A stretch of 64,000 nt of DNA from Mytilus galloprovincialis. Taxonomy: Eukaryota; Mollusca; Bivalvia; Mytilida; Mytilidae. The notes beneath the pieces were generated by a model, which worked only from the letters and a program-made list of their open reading frames with translations, was not told the origin of the DNA and made no database searches. Positions 1 through 12,600 of the stretch are shown here, piece after piece. Positions within the stretch are counted from its first letter, which is position 1. Every line of letters begins with the position of its first letter. The DNA is taken from NCBI RefSeq assembly GCF_965363235.1, contig NC_134843.1, forward strand, positions 64,829,865 through 64,893,864. The letters are read 5' to 3'. The translations under genes were made by a program, and so were the position numbers.

Positions 1-390
1 AATGTAAAACAATTCAAACGAGAAAACTAACAGCCTAATTTATGTACAAAAAAGGCCGAAAAAGAAATATGTAACACAGCAACAAACGACAACCACTGAA
101 TTACTGGCTCCTGACTTGGGACAGGCACAAACACACAGAATGTGGCGGGGTTAAACATGTTTGCGGGATCCAAACCCTTCCCCTAACCTGGGACAGTGGT
201 GTAATGGTACAACATAAGAACGCACTATAAAAATCAATTGAAAAGGATTAACTCATCAGATGGATACAAATAGGAATACATCTAACAAAAACACAGAGTG
301 AACGTGGCAGTGTACTTGTACATCTCAACAACAAAAAGAAACTAAGTACAGATCTGAGAGTACTCACAGTTACTGACAGCTATTTCAATA
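1..390 (+). repeat. Mussel dispersed repeat family A, truncated by the window edge
   Basis: Contains AATGTAAAACAATTCAAACG, ACGACAACCACTGAATTACT, GACTTGGGACAGGCACAAAC and a GTTAAACATGTTTGCGGG segment. The same text appears in reverse at 23509-23925 and in diverged form at 38040-38600. I recall it as a very common mussel repeat. It lies in or beyond the last visible transglutaminase intron. Confidence 0.8.
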
Positions 391-3300
391 ACTACTAATA
401 AAAAAATCATGCATCTAAGACTAAATGATTAATCATTACACATCTTACATCCAATAGATTTAGTATAAGACGTCATAAACAGTCAGAAAAAGCATAACCT
501 TGTGCAATGCCAAGATACAGACAGATCGTAAATCAATAAATGTGCATATATATATAATAATATTATTAATTCGTATATTTTAACTAATTTGATTCGTTCA
601 GGGATAGTCACATGTTAAACTATATTTTCGAAGGTAGAGAGAAAACGGCGGATAGCAAAAAGCATATATATTGCACAGCAAAAAGCATATTGCACGGTTA
701 TTTTTAGAATATCTAAAAACTGATATACTTTGTGACGTCATGTAATGAATTTTATGATATTGTTAAAAGTTTTATAAAAAAATATCTATGATCGATTATT
801 TGAAGAATAAAAATCTTCAAATATAGAAGATAAAAAAAAACTGTAAATGAAATAACAACATATATGTTGTTATCTATATGTTGTTATCGTCTAGGAGACA
901 ATATGATATCTTTAAAATTCTAACAAAATCAAATGACGATTTTGCTACAAATATGGTCAGAAATTTATAATATAACAATTATAGCCTATTTATGAGGTCA
1001 ATACAGGATATATCGACCCAAAGAAGTACATGTATATCAACCTCGGACTTCGTCCTCAGTCAATATACTTCTTTCGGGTCAATATAATTATCCTTGTATC
1101 GACCCCATACAAAGGCTATAATTGTATAATAATATTTAGTTTTCTTTTAATTTACTAATAACCGAATCAATATCAATACCAATAAAAACAATATTCAAAG
1201 ATCTAATTACAGTGTTGAATTAAGGTAACCTTTTAGGAGCTTGTCTCCATGAAAACCATACAAAAGTGTCCAGGAGTGAATTTTGCGGAATCTCTTTAAA
1301 TTTGGTACACACAACACTTAGTCCATGCCAATATCACTTGCAAAATTCTTTGCTGAAATTTTATCGGATAGCCGACATTTGTAGCGCCATCTATTTTCAC
1401 CATTTTTTTACGGGAAAATTGCCAAATTGAAGGTTTTTTTATGGATTTAATTCCAACAAATAATCAATTGATGATAAAAATATCTTTTGTCGAATGCATG
1501 TGATAAAGCATTATTAAGGAAATAAAAAAAATGTAAGTAATAAATATATATTTGTTTTTTTTTATAGTAGGGCCTCTTTTTATATAAAACAGGTGTTTAA
1601 GGAATTAGCTATTTTACCAAATTTAGGACCTGAAGAAATGCTCAAATATAAAAAAGGTGAAGTGTAATTAAAAGATGAATATATCAAAATGTACTACTAT
1701 AATATCTTAAAAAAAATATAAAAAAATCCACCCACGGCAAACATTTAGAAATATATTTATTATATATCACTGTACGGCTATTTTTCATAGTATTTTTATA
1801 AAAAAATTCATGAAACAAAATCTTTTTCTTAACACAAAGCCACAAATCAGGGTGCAATTCTTGTCAAAATGAGTGATTTTATACTTCAACTGCTGTTTCT
1901 TATTAATTAAAAGCAAAATCATAGTGAAAACGATAATCAAAGTACTAAAAGCTCTCACGGAAAGCTCTATTTAACAAATAAAAAAAATTTGATTCAAAAT
2001 CCAAATTCTCAAATTTGAAACTGCTAATTGCATGTTTTGTCTTTAACCTGTTTCCATGAGTATGCTTTTATAAGAACTTTTTATAATCATAATGAAATAT
2101 AAGCACAGAAATGTGCTGGATCCGTATATTTATGCAAATGTAATGTTGTTGGAAATCTTACATGCTACTCATGAACATTCATTTGTATGTAATTATGTAT
2201 GTTATTCAGTATTTTGATCCAGTAGTACCTGATACTGGTGCTGTCAAATTAGAAAAACACAAATCATATTAGTTAAAATGAAAAAAGTTTGGTTTCATGT
2301 GTAGGTCAGGTTTGAAAGGTGATGACAGAATAATTTGTTGTAAATTTTTAACAAAAAAAAAAACATCAGAATATTTTTTTCCAGTGTAAATTATACAAAA
2401 TTTTAGCTTTTTTTGTTTTTATACAATAAGACACTGAATCCTTTACATTTCTTTTTAATAGCACATAATGACATTCAAATCATTATCATGATAATAGATT
2501 CATAGTTCATAAAATCATGGATACCAGCTGACTCGGCAAAAACTTATCAACTTTCAGTTTACAGCAAAAGTAGCCATATCATTGTCCTTGTACTATTCTG
2601 TGAATTGTCACTTCCATTCTGGCTTATAATTCTCATTGTATATTCACAAAAGCAAGATCAACACATCTAATATCTACCATGAATAGCATAATTCTTATTT
2701 TGGGTAGGTCCTCTCTATCATCACTTATTCACTTTTTTTCTTCAGAAACTAACTGTTTTGTGGTTGAGGTCTGATTTTTCTGACATAAAGTATGCATTGA
2801 TTCTTTTAGTTTGTTAAGTTGTCAATCAGTTTCCTCTTTTACAAAGTATCCAACTTAGGCAACTATTGTAGATTATGTAATTCGGGGCTTCATTCAGACT
2901 ATAGCTAATTACCATGATAATATAAAAATTGAATTTTTCCAGTTTCACAGATAAATGTACATGTATAAGTAGTTTAGGACTTGCAGTGTGAATCTTGATA
3001 TCTGCTGACATTTTATTCAGTATCTTATGTAACTGCTAAGTTCAATATATCGACCATATCCACACATGAATATTTGCACTTTGAATCCTGAAAATTCAGT
3101 CTTGTCCTATCCTATTAAACATGTACTTTAATTTTATCCATTTGAAACATTTTGTACATGTTTTTTTCTCAAGTTTGAAATTTCTCCACAACTTCTATTA
3201 TGATTTATGCAGATTAAGACATGAACAGAAAAAAACATTTGCGTCATGGTAAATAGCGTTGACTGCTGAATTTTCATTCATAGGCGGCTTGTTTTCTTGT

Positions 3301-3544
3301 ACATTGTACATATGGGTTATACTGCACTAGCAATGAATAGCTTCAGAAGTACATGTAAGCTGTTGGTGTATGATCATTTTTAGATGACATTTTGGGTTTT
3401 TAATACATTGTGTTTTCTACTTTTATTTCAAAAATAAAGATTATGATAAATAAACAAAATTATATTGTATAATTTAAATACTTTATATAATTATATTTTT
3501 TTTTAGATAAACATGCTATTTAACAATACAAATAAAAGCATTAC
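391..3544. other. AT-rich stretch below the last visible transglutaminase exon
   Basis: No further transglutaminase exon could be recognised on the minus strand. It holds the fold-back element at 975-1125 and long homopolymeric A/T runs. The segment 1215-1440, starting TTAAGGTAACC, looks repeat-like but no partner end was found. The rest shows nothing identifiable. It is probably an intron. Confidence 0.5.
975..1125. mobile_element. Fold-back MITE, about 151 bp
   Basis: Inverted repeats ACAATTATAGCC (975-986) and GGCTATAATTGT (1114-1125), with imperfect complementarity continuing inward through ATCGACCC/GGGTCAAT and AAGAAGTA/TACTTCTT to a centre rich in GGACTTCGTCC. The flanks are A/T only, so a target duplication cannot be fixed. 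Confidence 0.7.
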
Positions 3545-3648
3545 CGTCACTGGCTTCTTGTGGTGTGGCATCTATTGCCTGCCATCCCCCGTAACCAGGC
3601 GGTAAATCTGGTCTGGCCATCCAAACATCATTCCACACATGAAAATTC
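3545..3648 (-). CDS. Transglutaminase exon with catalytic His and Asp (last one seen)
   Basis: Acceptor CCTACAG, first base completes Trp, then [19 protein letters not shown] and [14 protein letters not shown]. The His of FHVW and the Asp of [10 protein letters not shown] are the remaining two members of the Cys-His-Asp triad. It ends in phase 1 (GAC G) before GTAATG. No following exon (a CGP-type segment is expected) was recognised down to position 1. Confidence 0.95.
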
Positions 3649-6600
3649 CTGTAGGTTACCCGAACGCATAATTAATAAAGCAATTTATTACATCAAGACA
3701 TTTGCAAAATTATTTGAAAACTAAAATAGATTGAAGGCAAATTTATCAATTTATCAATTTATTTCACGAAAGGATGACTGCATACTACAAAAATGTACTA
3801 CAAAAACAAGATTACGTATTTCAAAACAACTTGCCTGACCTAAGCAGTTTGGTAAGCAAAAATAGAATTGTACTCTTTTATAAATCACACTTTCACTTAA
3901 AATCCCTACATGAAGAAGATATTGCATTAAAAAGATAAGAAATATTTACTAATTTTGGTTTAATTCCATTCTATATGTTCAAAAAGTACCAAAGTTTCTT
4001 ATGTGTTATGTCAAAGACTTTACGGTATGGGATTTTCCATTGTTGAAGGCCGTACGATTGCCTATTATTACATACATCCACTTCATTTGAACTTTGGTGG
4101 ATAGTTGTCTTATAGGCAATCGTACCACATCTCCTATTTTTTTTTTACATATTCTGAAATAAATATCACTGCTTGATGATTTCCTACCATACTGAATCTT
4201 TGTTTAACTCTTCCATTGGTTCTCCTGATTCTGACCAAAAACTATCAATTGAAATCGATCCATCACAATCATGAGCAGATGCAAAATTTGTTACACTTCT
4301 GGCAGGAATTCCAAGAGCTCTACAGACTTCATAATAAATAAAATACATGTTAAAATGCTTGTTTTGAAATTAAAATGTGTTGAGTTTCTTTTCAAAATTT
4401 GTGATCACGTGTACCAAAATTGATTGATTTTAGATTTATCAGTATCAGAAACATATACTAGTAAGATATAGCACTAACCAGCTTATTTTAATATGAATGA
4501 ATCTAATGTATTCTTATACGGGATGAGGAAAACGTTAAAAAAATATATTATAAAAGAAGTAGAGCCAGGAACCCCAATAAACGGCCCTTTTTTTTAAACT
4601 TCAATTATTAAAGTAAATCTAACGAGTATGCATAGCTAAATGTATGATGTCTAAAAGTATAAAATGAAAAGTGTATAAAAAAAAATTATTATATTTGCTT
4701 CATATTTATACATATACTAGCCTAAAATACGAATATTTTAATTTCGTCCATTTTTCTAGAAAATTTTCAATTTTTCCACCTTTTTTCATTATTTCGTATG
4801 TGGCACCACCCCTCGCCCAATGAATTTTTCAGTGAAAAGGAAAGAATATGGTATATAAAAAATATTTCGGAAAAAATTATGTAGGCGAAGGGTAGTGCCA
4901 CCGTTAATTTTTTCAGAAAACTGTCTTAAATTTTGCAGAATTCTGCAAAAAAAATCAGAGTTTTACGGAATTCCCCTTCATTATGACGCCACAATGACGC
5001 AATTGGTGAACATATATTTTTTAACTGAAACACTTGGACATTTTAACATATGTTTTAATCAAGTTTTCACAACATTATCGCAGTGAACTTCTTTTTCAGA
5101 TTTTTAGGACCAAAAATATGAGTTAGAGAACCATATAAAGAGTTAAAGATTTACATATATCTCATATAGGTTATCAGGTACCTTAAACCTTGTATTTGAT
5201 ATCTTATTAACTTTGAACTCGATGATATATCTAGACAGTAGATTGAGATAACTACTGCATGTCATACTTCTTCAAGTTTCTTTTTATAAGAAAAAAATAT
5301 TCGGTAGTTTTTGTATATATTGGATTGCATAGTATATATCCTCAAACATACGTCAAGCTTATCCTGTAACACAATGGTAAAAGAGATAATACATGTACAT
5401 GGTCTTATAGGTGTGCATTCTTTGTATATGTGCATATGTTCGTTTTGTTGAAAGCAGGACATTCACAGTAATCAGAGGAATGAACTTGCGAATGCAGTTA
5501 ATACCGTCCTTGACAAATTGCGCTTGTTGCAACGTCAAATCATGTTAACGGACAACCTGGCAAGAAAATTTTATTGATCCGTTTTTTTTTTTAAATAACC
5601 GGCCGTAATCTTAATACAATTTGGAGTTCCAAATACAACTTTTGAAGTACTTTTTATTGGCATAGTTTTCGAAGCCGAAGAATAGTTTTCACGAAAGTAA
5701 CTCTCTGTTTTAAGCCTTTAAAATTTTGTGAAGGCATGAAAGTTTACTTCGATAAGTAGCTCAATTTATTTGATAACTTGGGTTTTTGGAGCTTGCACTT
5801 AGTACAGAACGATAGTGCATACAACTGAATTATTTCAAGCTTCTCTTGTTTATTCTATTTTGAAGACATTTTTTATTTGTTGTAATTAAAAAAAAAGTTC
5901 TGATTCAATGAACAAACTTAAAAAACCAGTGCGCATCTTCTTAATAAACATTTTGTATTTAACGTTACCCACAATCCACCTTCAGCATGAGACACATAGA
6001 TTTTTTAAAATACACTTACGCGTTGTCATTACTCCTGAGAATACCCAACATTGACCAAATCGTACAGGTTTTTTTGTCTTGTAATATTCGTTTAAGATAG
6101 CCACACTTCCAGCCCAGTGTAATGGTGATTTCCCGTCGTCATAGCTACCAGACCATTTACCGACTAAAACTCCTTCATCATCCTTCGAGTTAGTCTGAAA
6201 TTTCATATTATAATATAATATATTAATTGTTAAAATTGTTAACCTGAGACCAGACTAATATTGAGTAAAGGATTAAAATAGGCTTAACATTTATCAAATT
6301 AAAATGGAAAACAAGGGGAACGTTTAGCACTAAACATAGTTTAAACCCAACACGCTTTGACATATCCTTCTTGATTAAGCAACTTAATTCTTAGAAGGAT
6401 GTCTATGTTTACAAAAAACCGGTACATTTGTTGGTTCCACAAACAATTGTGTGTTGACCCTTAGATGGTCTCTGTTACTCACAACCTTTCACTTTTGGGG
6501 CGATCAAACACATGAACAAAAATTATAGGCACTTGTCCATGTTGTCTTTAATCTTTAAAACTGTAATTGCAGTGACCTTTTTAAAAGTCGTTTCTGAATG

Positions 6601-9600
6601 ATAATTACTGTTGCATTGACGTAGATTTTAATTCAAAAAATTGTATACTACAAACAATAAAATGTTTACTGCCAGTTTCACTTACATCTACTTTTTGTTA
6701 TTCCTACAAATGGAAAAGAGGAGTTTTTAGAATTAATCAGGCCGATGGTTTTGCTTTAAAATTGTTTCTATAGTTTAGGTCATGCTGTAGCTAAATATAA
6801 CGTTCGGGTCTTGCTAATGGTTAAAACTGTAAAGTAACCTGTAGTTGTTAACATCCTCGTCATTTTGTTTTTGGTGTATTTATCATATCAATGACAATCA
6901 AACCACATCTCCTTTATATCATTCAAAGATAAGAAAGCAAAGTGCTATCATATGCATTATGTCTAAGTTAGATTGTATTATTTAAATAGAAACGGCCGGA
7001 GAAGCGACTTACCATAATTTATATATTATTAGTATTGGAACCAATATACATTTAACGTATTATAATGCATTTGAAAAAAAAGATGAAACATATTTTGCAT
7101 TTGAATTATTTTCCCTGGTAGACGGCAGATAACCCAATTTGAACTGAACTGTGTTTTATCACTAACTTCATTTCAAATGCATTATAATCCGAACTCTACT
7201 TTAAGCATAACTATGTATAAGTTATGTCGCTTCTTTTGTATTTCTCTTTCAAGAACGTCATTACATTTCCTAAATACATTTTTGTTTTATTAGTAGATTA
7301 CGACTCACACTTTTATTATATTTTTTCTATTACTTTTTAAAAAGTATAACAGCAAAGAATTATATCAAACACAACTTACTATTGCCGATAATTTTCTGGT
7401 AACCTTAACTGGATCTCCTCTTACAGTCCATGATAACTTGTAACGATCTAGAAGGCACATGGCACAGTCCAGGATATTTTCCTCAAACTGCAATGTGAGT
7501 GCAATTTATATAATTGGTAAAATATTGCATAAATCGATAGTCTATCCGTGTCAATTGTTATGTAATGTCTATCAAAACAAGTGCCTATCTATATGCAGAC
7601 ATTTTCATTTCTTATGCATCATAAACTCAAGTACCGTGAAAGTTCTAATTACAAAATAAGGTTATAGTTATTTTTTAATTCTGCAAAGCATCGTCAAATT
7701 TCCAAAACCTTTTAGCTAACCATTAAAATTTTTTTTTTTAAAAACTTAAAATCTAATGATGCCATTTTGAACATCAAAATTATTCTTGTTTATAAATGTA
7801 TCCAGCAAACTACTGTAACACATGCAATATATGGAACATTCATTATTAAACTTATCTAAAATAATAAGTTAGGGCATACATAAAAAAAGTCCGAATTTTC
7901 TGAAATATTTGTTTTTTGTGTTTTTTCGTTTTTTTTTTTACCTCAGACAAAGAAAGTCCTACCAGCAAGCGATTAAGAAACGAAGATAAGCGAACTTTGA
8001 CCTATTACAAACATCACTCATTTCCCATCAAAACTGAAAATAGTACAGCTGCTGCTAGAAACATAGATACGTCTTGCAAAAGGTTGTAACGGTAATTAAT
8101 TGATTGATTGTCAAAATACAAATCAGTGGTACAGATCTGTAAAAATGCCATTCACCGAAGTGGACATCAGGTTTACAGTAAAAAGGTGGGCCGACAACAG
8201 GGTTGAAGGGCTTAACATATAGACTGTTATTTGAAACAGACGGCATGTTTGATAGGCTAAAACTCTTTCCACCATCCGGCCCTTAAACGAGGTGTGGAGA
8301 GGGTATTATTAAGAACATAGATTTTACATCCCTTTCCTACACGACGTACGCTTGACTGCCTATGTAGATATACCGGACATCAGAACGGAATCTCCCGCGG
8401 CATGTGTCCTACGTGAGACATCCAGCATACCATACTTCTCTTATATAATCACATAATTATGCATAATATACTTTTCTTGATTAATGAAATTAGAAATCTT
8501 TCATCGATGACAAAGGGATGGAATTAAGTATTCTGCAGAAGTTTTTAAATTGTAGCGACATTAACTCTTCTGTTAAATGTATCTCTCTTTAGTCTATGGT
8601 TAATTTAACCATATAATTTAATTTCAATACTAATCCCAGTTAAAACAAACGAATGTAATACGTTTTGCTATATTTTTGTCAAACTTAGGAATCATAATTA
8701 ATGCTTCGTTTAATTTCTTGCAGGCTTTTCCTAATACTTCTATATATACTAAGTCTTATTATGTTATAATGAAAGAAACAAAGATCATTTACCTGGCCAA
8801 AGTTCCATTTTTTGCCACTGATTTGCTTTCTATTTCCAGTATATATTTTCCCTGTTTCGTTCAAAATATACTCGTCTGACAATTGTTTGTCTGTTTGGTA
8901 TACTTGATCATCTTAAAATTTATCAATAAATGTATTATGAGTTGGTACATCCATTACAGCTAAACGTTCTAAATACAATATGTATTACATTTGCATGTCT
9001 TATCTTAATGAATGAATGAGTTTATTTGCAAAAATCATATACATGCTATAGCAATCAAAACATATATTACATATATGACACACATGGTCGTCGTATTTTT
9101 TTTAAATTTCAGATATAATGCTTGGGAAGAGATTTGACAATATTGGATATTAATTATGTATAACCTCCATTTACATACTAGTATCTAATGATTTATAGAT
9201 ATAGGAAGATGTGGTGTGAGTGCCAATGAGACAACTCTCCATCCATCGTATATCTACATTTGTGTTAATTGTTTTTTGGTGGGCTGTGTTGATGGGGTAT
9301 ATAATTTTTATTACTGACCATCAGCATGATGATGTAAGTTTTAATTACAAGTTGCATTTTGAACATCAGCAATTCCTTAGTAATTGTGTCCTACCTTTGC
9401 ACCATGGATTCAACAGGATATAGATAGCTTGGTCATGGGTATACTCGAATATTTCTTTCTTTTTGCCAGCCTTTTGTATAGTTTCTACTTGGAGTTGCCA
9501 GATTCCAACGTAGCAAGTAGGAGGAGTGTTTATCCTAACTGTAATTTCTTTGTCCTCATTTTTTACAATCCATGCTCCCCATTTTTTACCCTCGTCTTTG

Positions 9601-12600
9601 TCAGATAGGATAAGTGTAATGCGAGTACCTTTAGGCGGTGTTGGGTTATCGCGTGCAAATTATCAATAAGATGCATTAAAATAATCCGATAGTATATATC
9701 ACAAATCTTTTAATATGCTATCGGCACTGCAGATACAATAGTTTATACTGATCAAAATATTCAATACATGACGGCAGAAACTTCGGGTGTGGGATTTTCT
9801 CGCTGTGTTGAAGACGCCTGATGCTGTTTTCTGCTCTATCAGGTCGGGTTGTCTCTATGACACATTCCTGTTTCCATTCTCGTTTCTATAATTGTTTTGA
9901 GTGGCAATCGGGAACATTGATACTTTTGTATCTGCGCTGGTGATAGTCGGTAATAGGTATAAAAAAGAAGATGTGGTATGATTGCCAATGAGATTACTCC
10001 ACATGAGACCAAATGACACAGAAGTTAACAACTGTAGGTCACCGTACGGCCTTCAGCAATGTGCAAAGCCCATACCGCATAGTCAGCTATAAAAGACCCG
10101 AAAATGACAATGTAAAACATTTCAAACGAGAAAACTAACGGTCCAATTCATGTACACAAAAAATGAACGATCAGTTACATTGTAGGTCAATTTTGGCCTA
10201 ACATGTTGTAAAACATCAACACTGCAACCACTATATAAAAAAAGACTAGAATGACGGTGTTCTTACAAATCAGGATTCATCTCGGGTTTAAAACAACATT
10301 ATAGCAAGTTGCAACTTGATATAGCAAAAACATTACTAGTACAATAATATTTTTTTTCTATTAAATTGTCGACATAGAATCACGAGACTTTTACTTAAAG
10401 GTAAATCCAAATTGATATTTAGATCAATATGCTTTATTTATCATGCAAAAGGTTTGTGGCATACGTTTGTAACTCCTAACACTGGTTTTCCGATATGCAG
10501 ACCAAGTTCATCCATCAGCTGCTTTGCTCTCAATAATTTGTTGCACGACTTGTTTGTAACCTCAATTTATAATGCTCAAAACTCTTCGGAACTTCAGCGT
10601 CCCCGTCGCACCTCCGAGTCCTAAATATATATTTGCATTTGCCAACATTTGTCTAAACAATATTTCAAGCAACCTCGTTTATAGTATAGAAAAAAATCTG
10701 ATGTGGTTCCAGGATTTTGAAAGGGGGGATCCAGCAAGCCAACATTTTGAACAATACTTTTTAAAGTCTAAATGTATTCACCATATATGAAGCTCCTCAA
10801 AAGCGGCGTTCCCCCTACTCCCTCCCCCTAAAAAAATCGTTTTGGTAAATTTAGACCTTTTATACATGTAGCTGTACAGTGAAGCCTTTGAGGATACAAT
10901 CTAAGTATACATTTCAATAACTGAAAATCAACGGACATTTTCCAGTAATATATGAATATGTGAATATACTCTTAACACATTTATGTGTTTTTTAAACTTG
11001 ATTTGTTTTTTTTTTTTTTGTTTTTTTTTTTTGTTATCTCTGAGAGCGAGTTTTCATTTATTTAAATATATATAGGACAACGGAGTTGGTGTGCATGTGT
11101 TCGATTCCAACCCTAGGCATTCATTCATATCGGCTGGTGCAAAGCGGGTTTAGCTTAGGGACCGTTCAATATTTATCAGATGGATGGGCCGGTGCATTCT
11201 TAATATTGAGTCATTAAAAAAGTTAATGCCCATCCTTTTAAATTCTGAAAAAAAGTCCTCTAAAAACTGAAAATGCCAGTTGATTTGAAAAAGTTATGAA
11301 AAAAAATTAAAGATGACTATCTGGATTTAGCCAAAACTGAAAACTTTAACTTTTTTTTAACCTATTTATTAAATCCATAGAATGACAGCAATTCACCAAA
11401 CTACCAAACAACCTGGTATTCTGTAAGATCAATATATAAATGAAATAATTGAAGGGTTTTATGAAAATGCCAGTTGATTTGAAAAAGTTATAAAAAAAAT
11501 TAAAGATGACTATCTGGATTTAGCCAAAACTGAAAATTTTAGCTTTTTTTAAACCTATTTATTAAATCCATAGAATGACAGCAATTCACCAAACTACCAA
11601 ACAACCTGGTATTCTGTAAGATCAATATATAAATGAAATAGCTATAGAGTTTTATGGAAATCCATGTTGATTTGAAAAAGTTATAAAAAAAATTAAAGAT
11701 GACTATCTGGATTTAGCCAAAACTGAAAACTTTAGCTTTTTTTACCCTATTTATTAAATCCATAGAATGACAGCAATACACCAAACTACCAAACAACCCG
11801 GTATTCTATAAGATCAATATATAAATGAAATAATTGTAGAGTTTTATGAAAATGCCAGTTGATTTGAAAAAGTTATGAAAAAAAATTAAAGATGACTATC
11901 TGGATTTAGCCAAAACTGAAAACTTTAACTTTTTTTTAACCTATTTATTAAATCCATAGAATGACAGCAATTCACCAAACTACCAAACAACCTGGTATTC
12001 TGTAAGATCAATATATAAATGAAATAATTGAAGGGTTTTATGAAAATGCCAGTTGATTTGAAAAAGTTATGAAAAAAAATTAAAGATGACTATCTGGATT
12101 TAGCCAAAACTGAAAATTTTAGCTTTTTTTAAACCTATTTATTAAATCCATAGAATGACAGCAATTCACCAAACTACCAAACAACCTGGTGTTCTGTAAG
12201 ATCAATATATGAATGAAATAATTGTAGAGTTTTATGAAAATGCCAGTTGATTTGAAAAAGTTATGAAAAAAAATTAAAGATGACTATCTGGATTTAGCCA
12301 AAACTGAAAACTTTAACTTTTTTTTAACCTATTTATTAAATCCATAGAATGACAGCAATTCACCAAACTACCAAACAACCTGGTATTCTGTAAGATCAAT
12401 ATATAAATGAAATAATTGAAGGGTTTTATGAAAATGCCAGTTGATTTGAAAAAGTTATGAAAAAAAATTAAAGATGACTATCTGGATTTAGCCAAAACTG
12501 AAAATTTTAGCTTTTTTTAAACCTATTTATTAAATCCATAGAATGACAGCAATTCACCAAACTACCAAACAACCTGGTGTTCTGTAAGATCAATATATGA

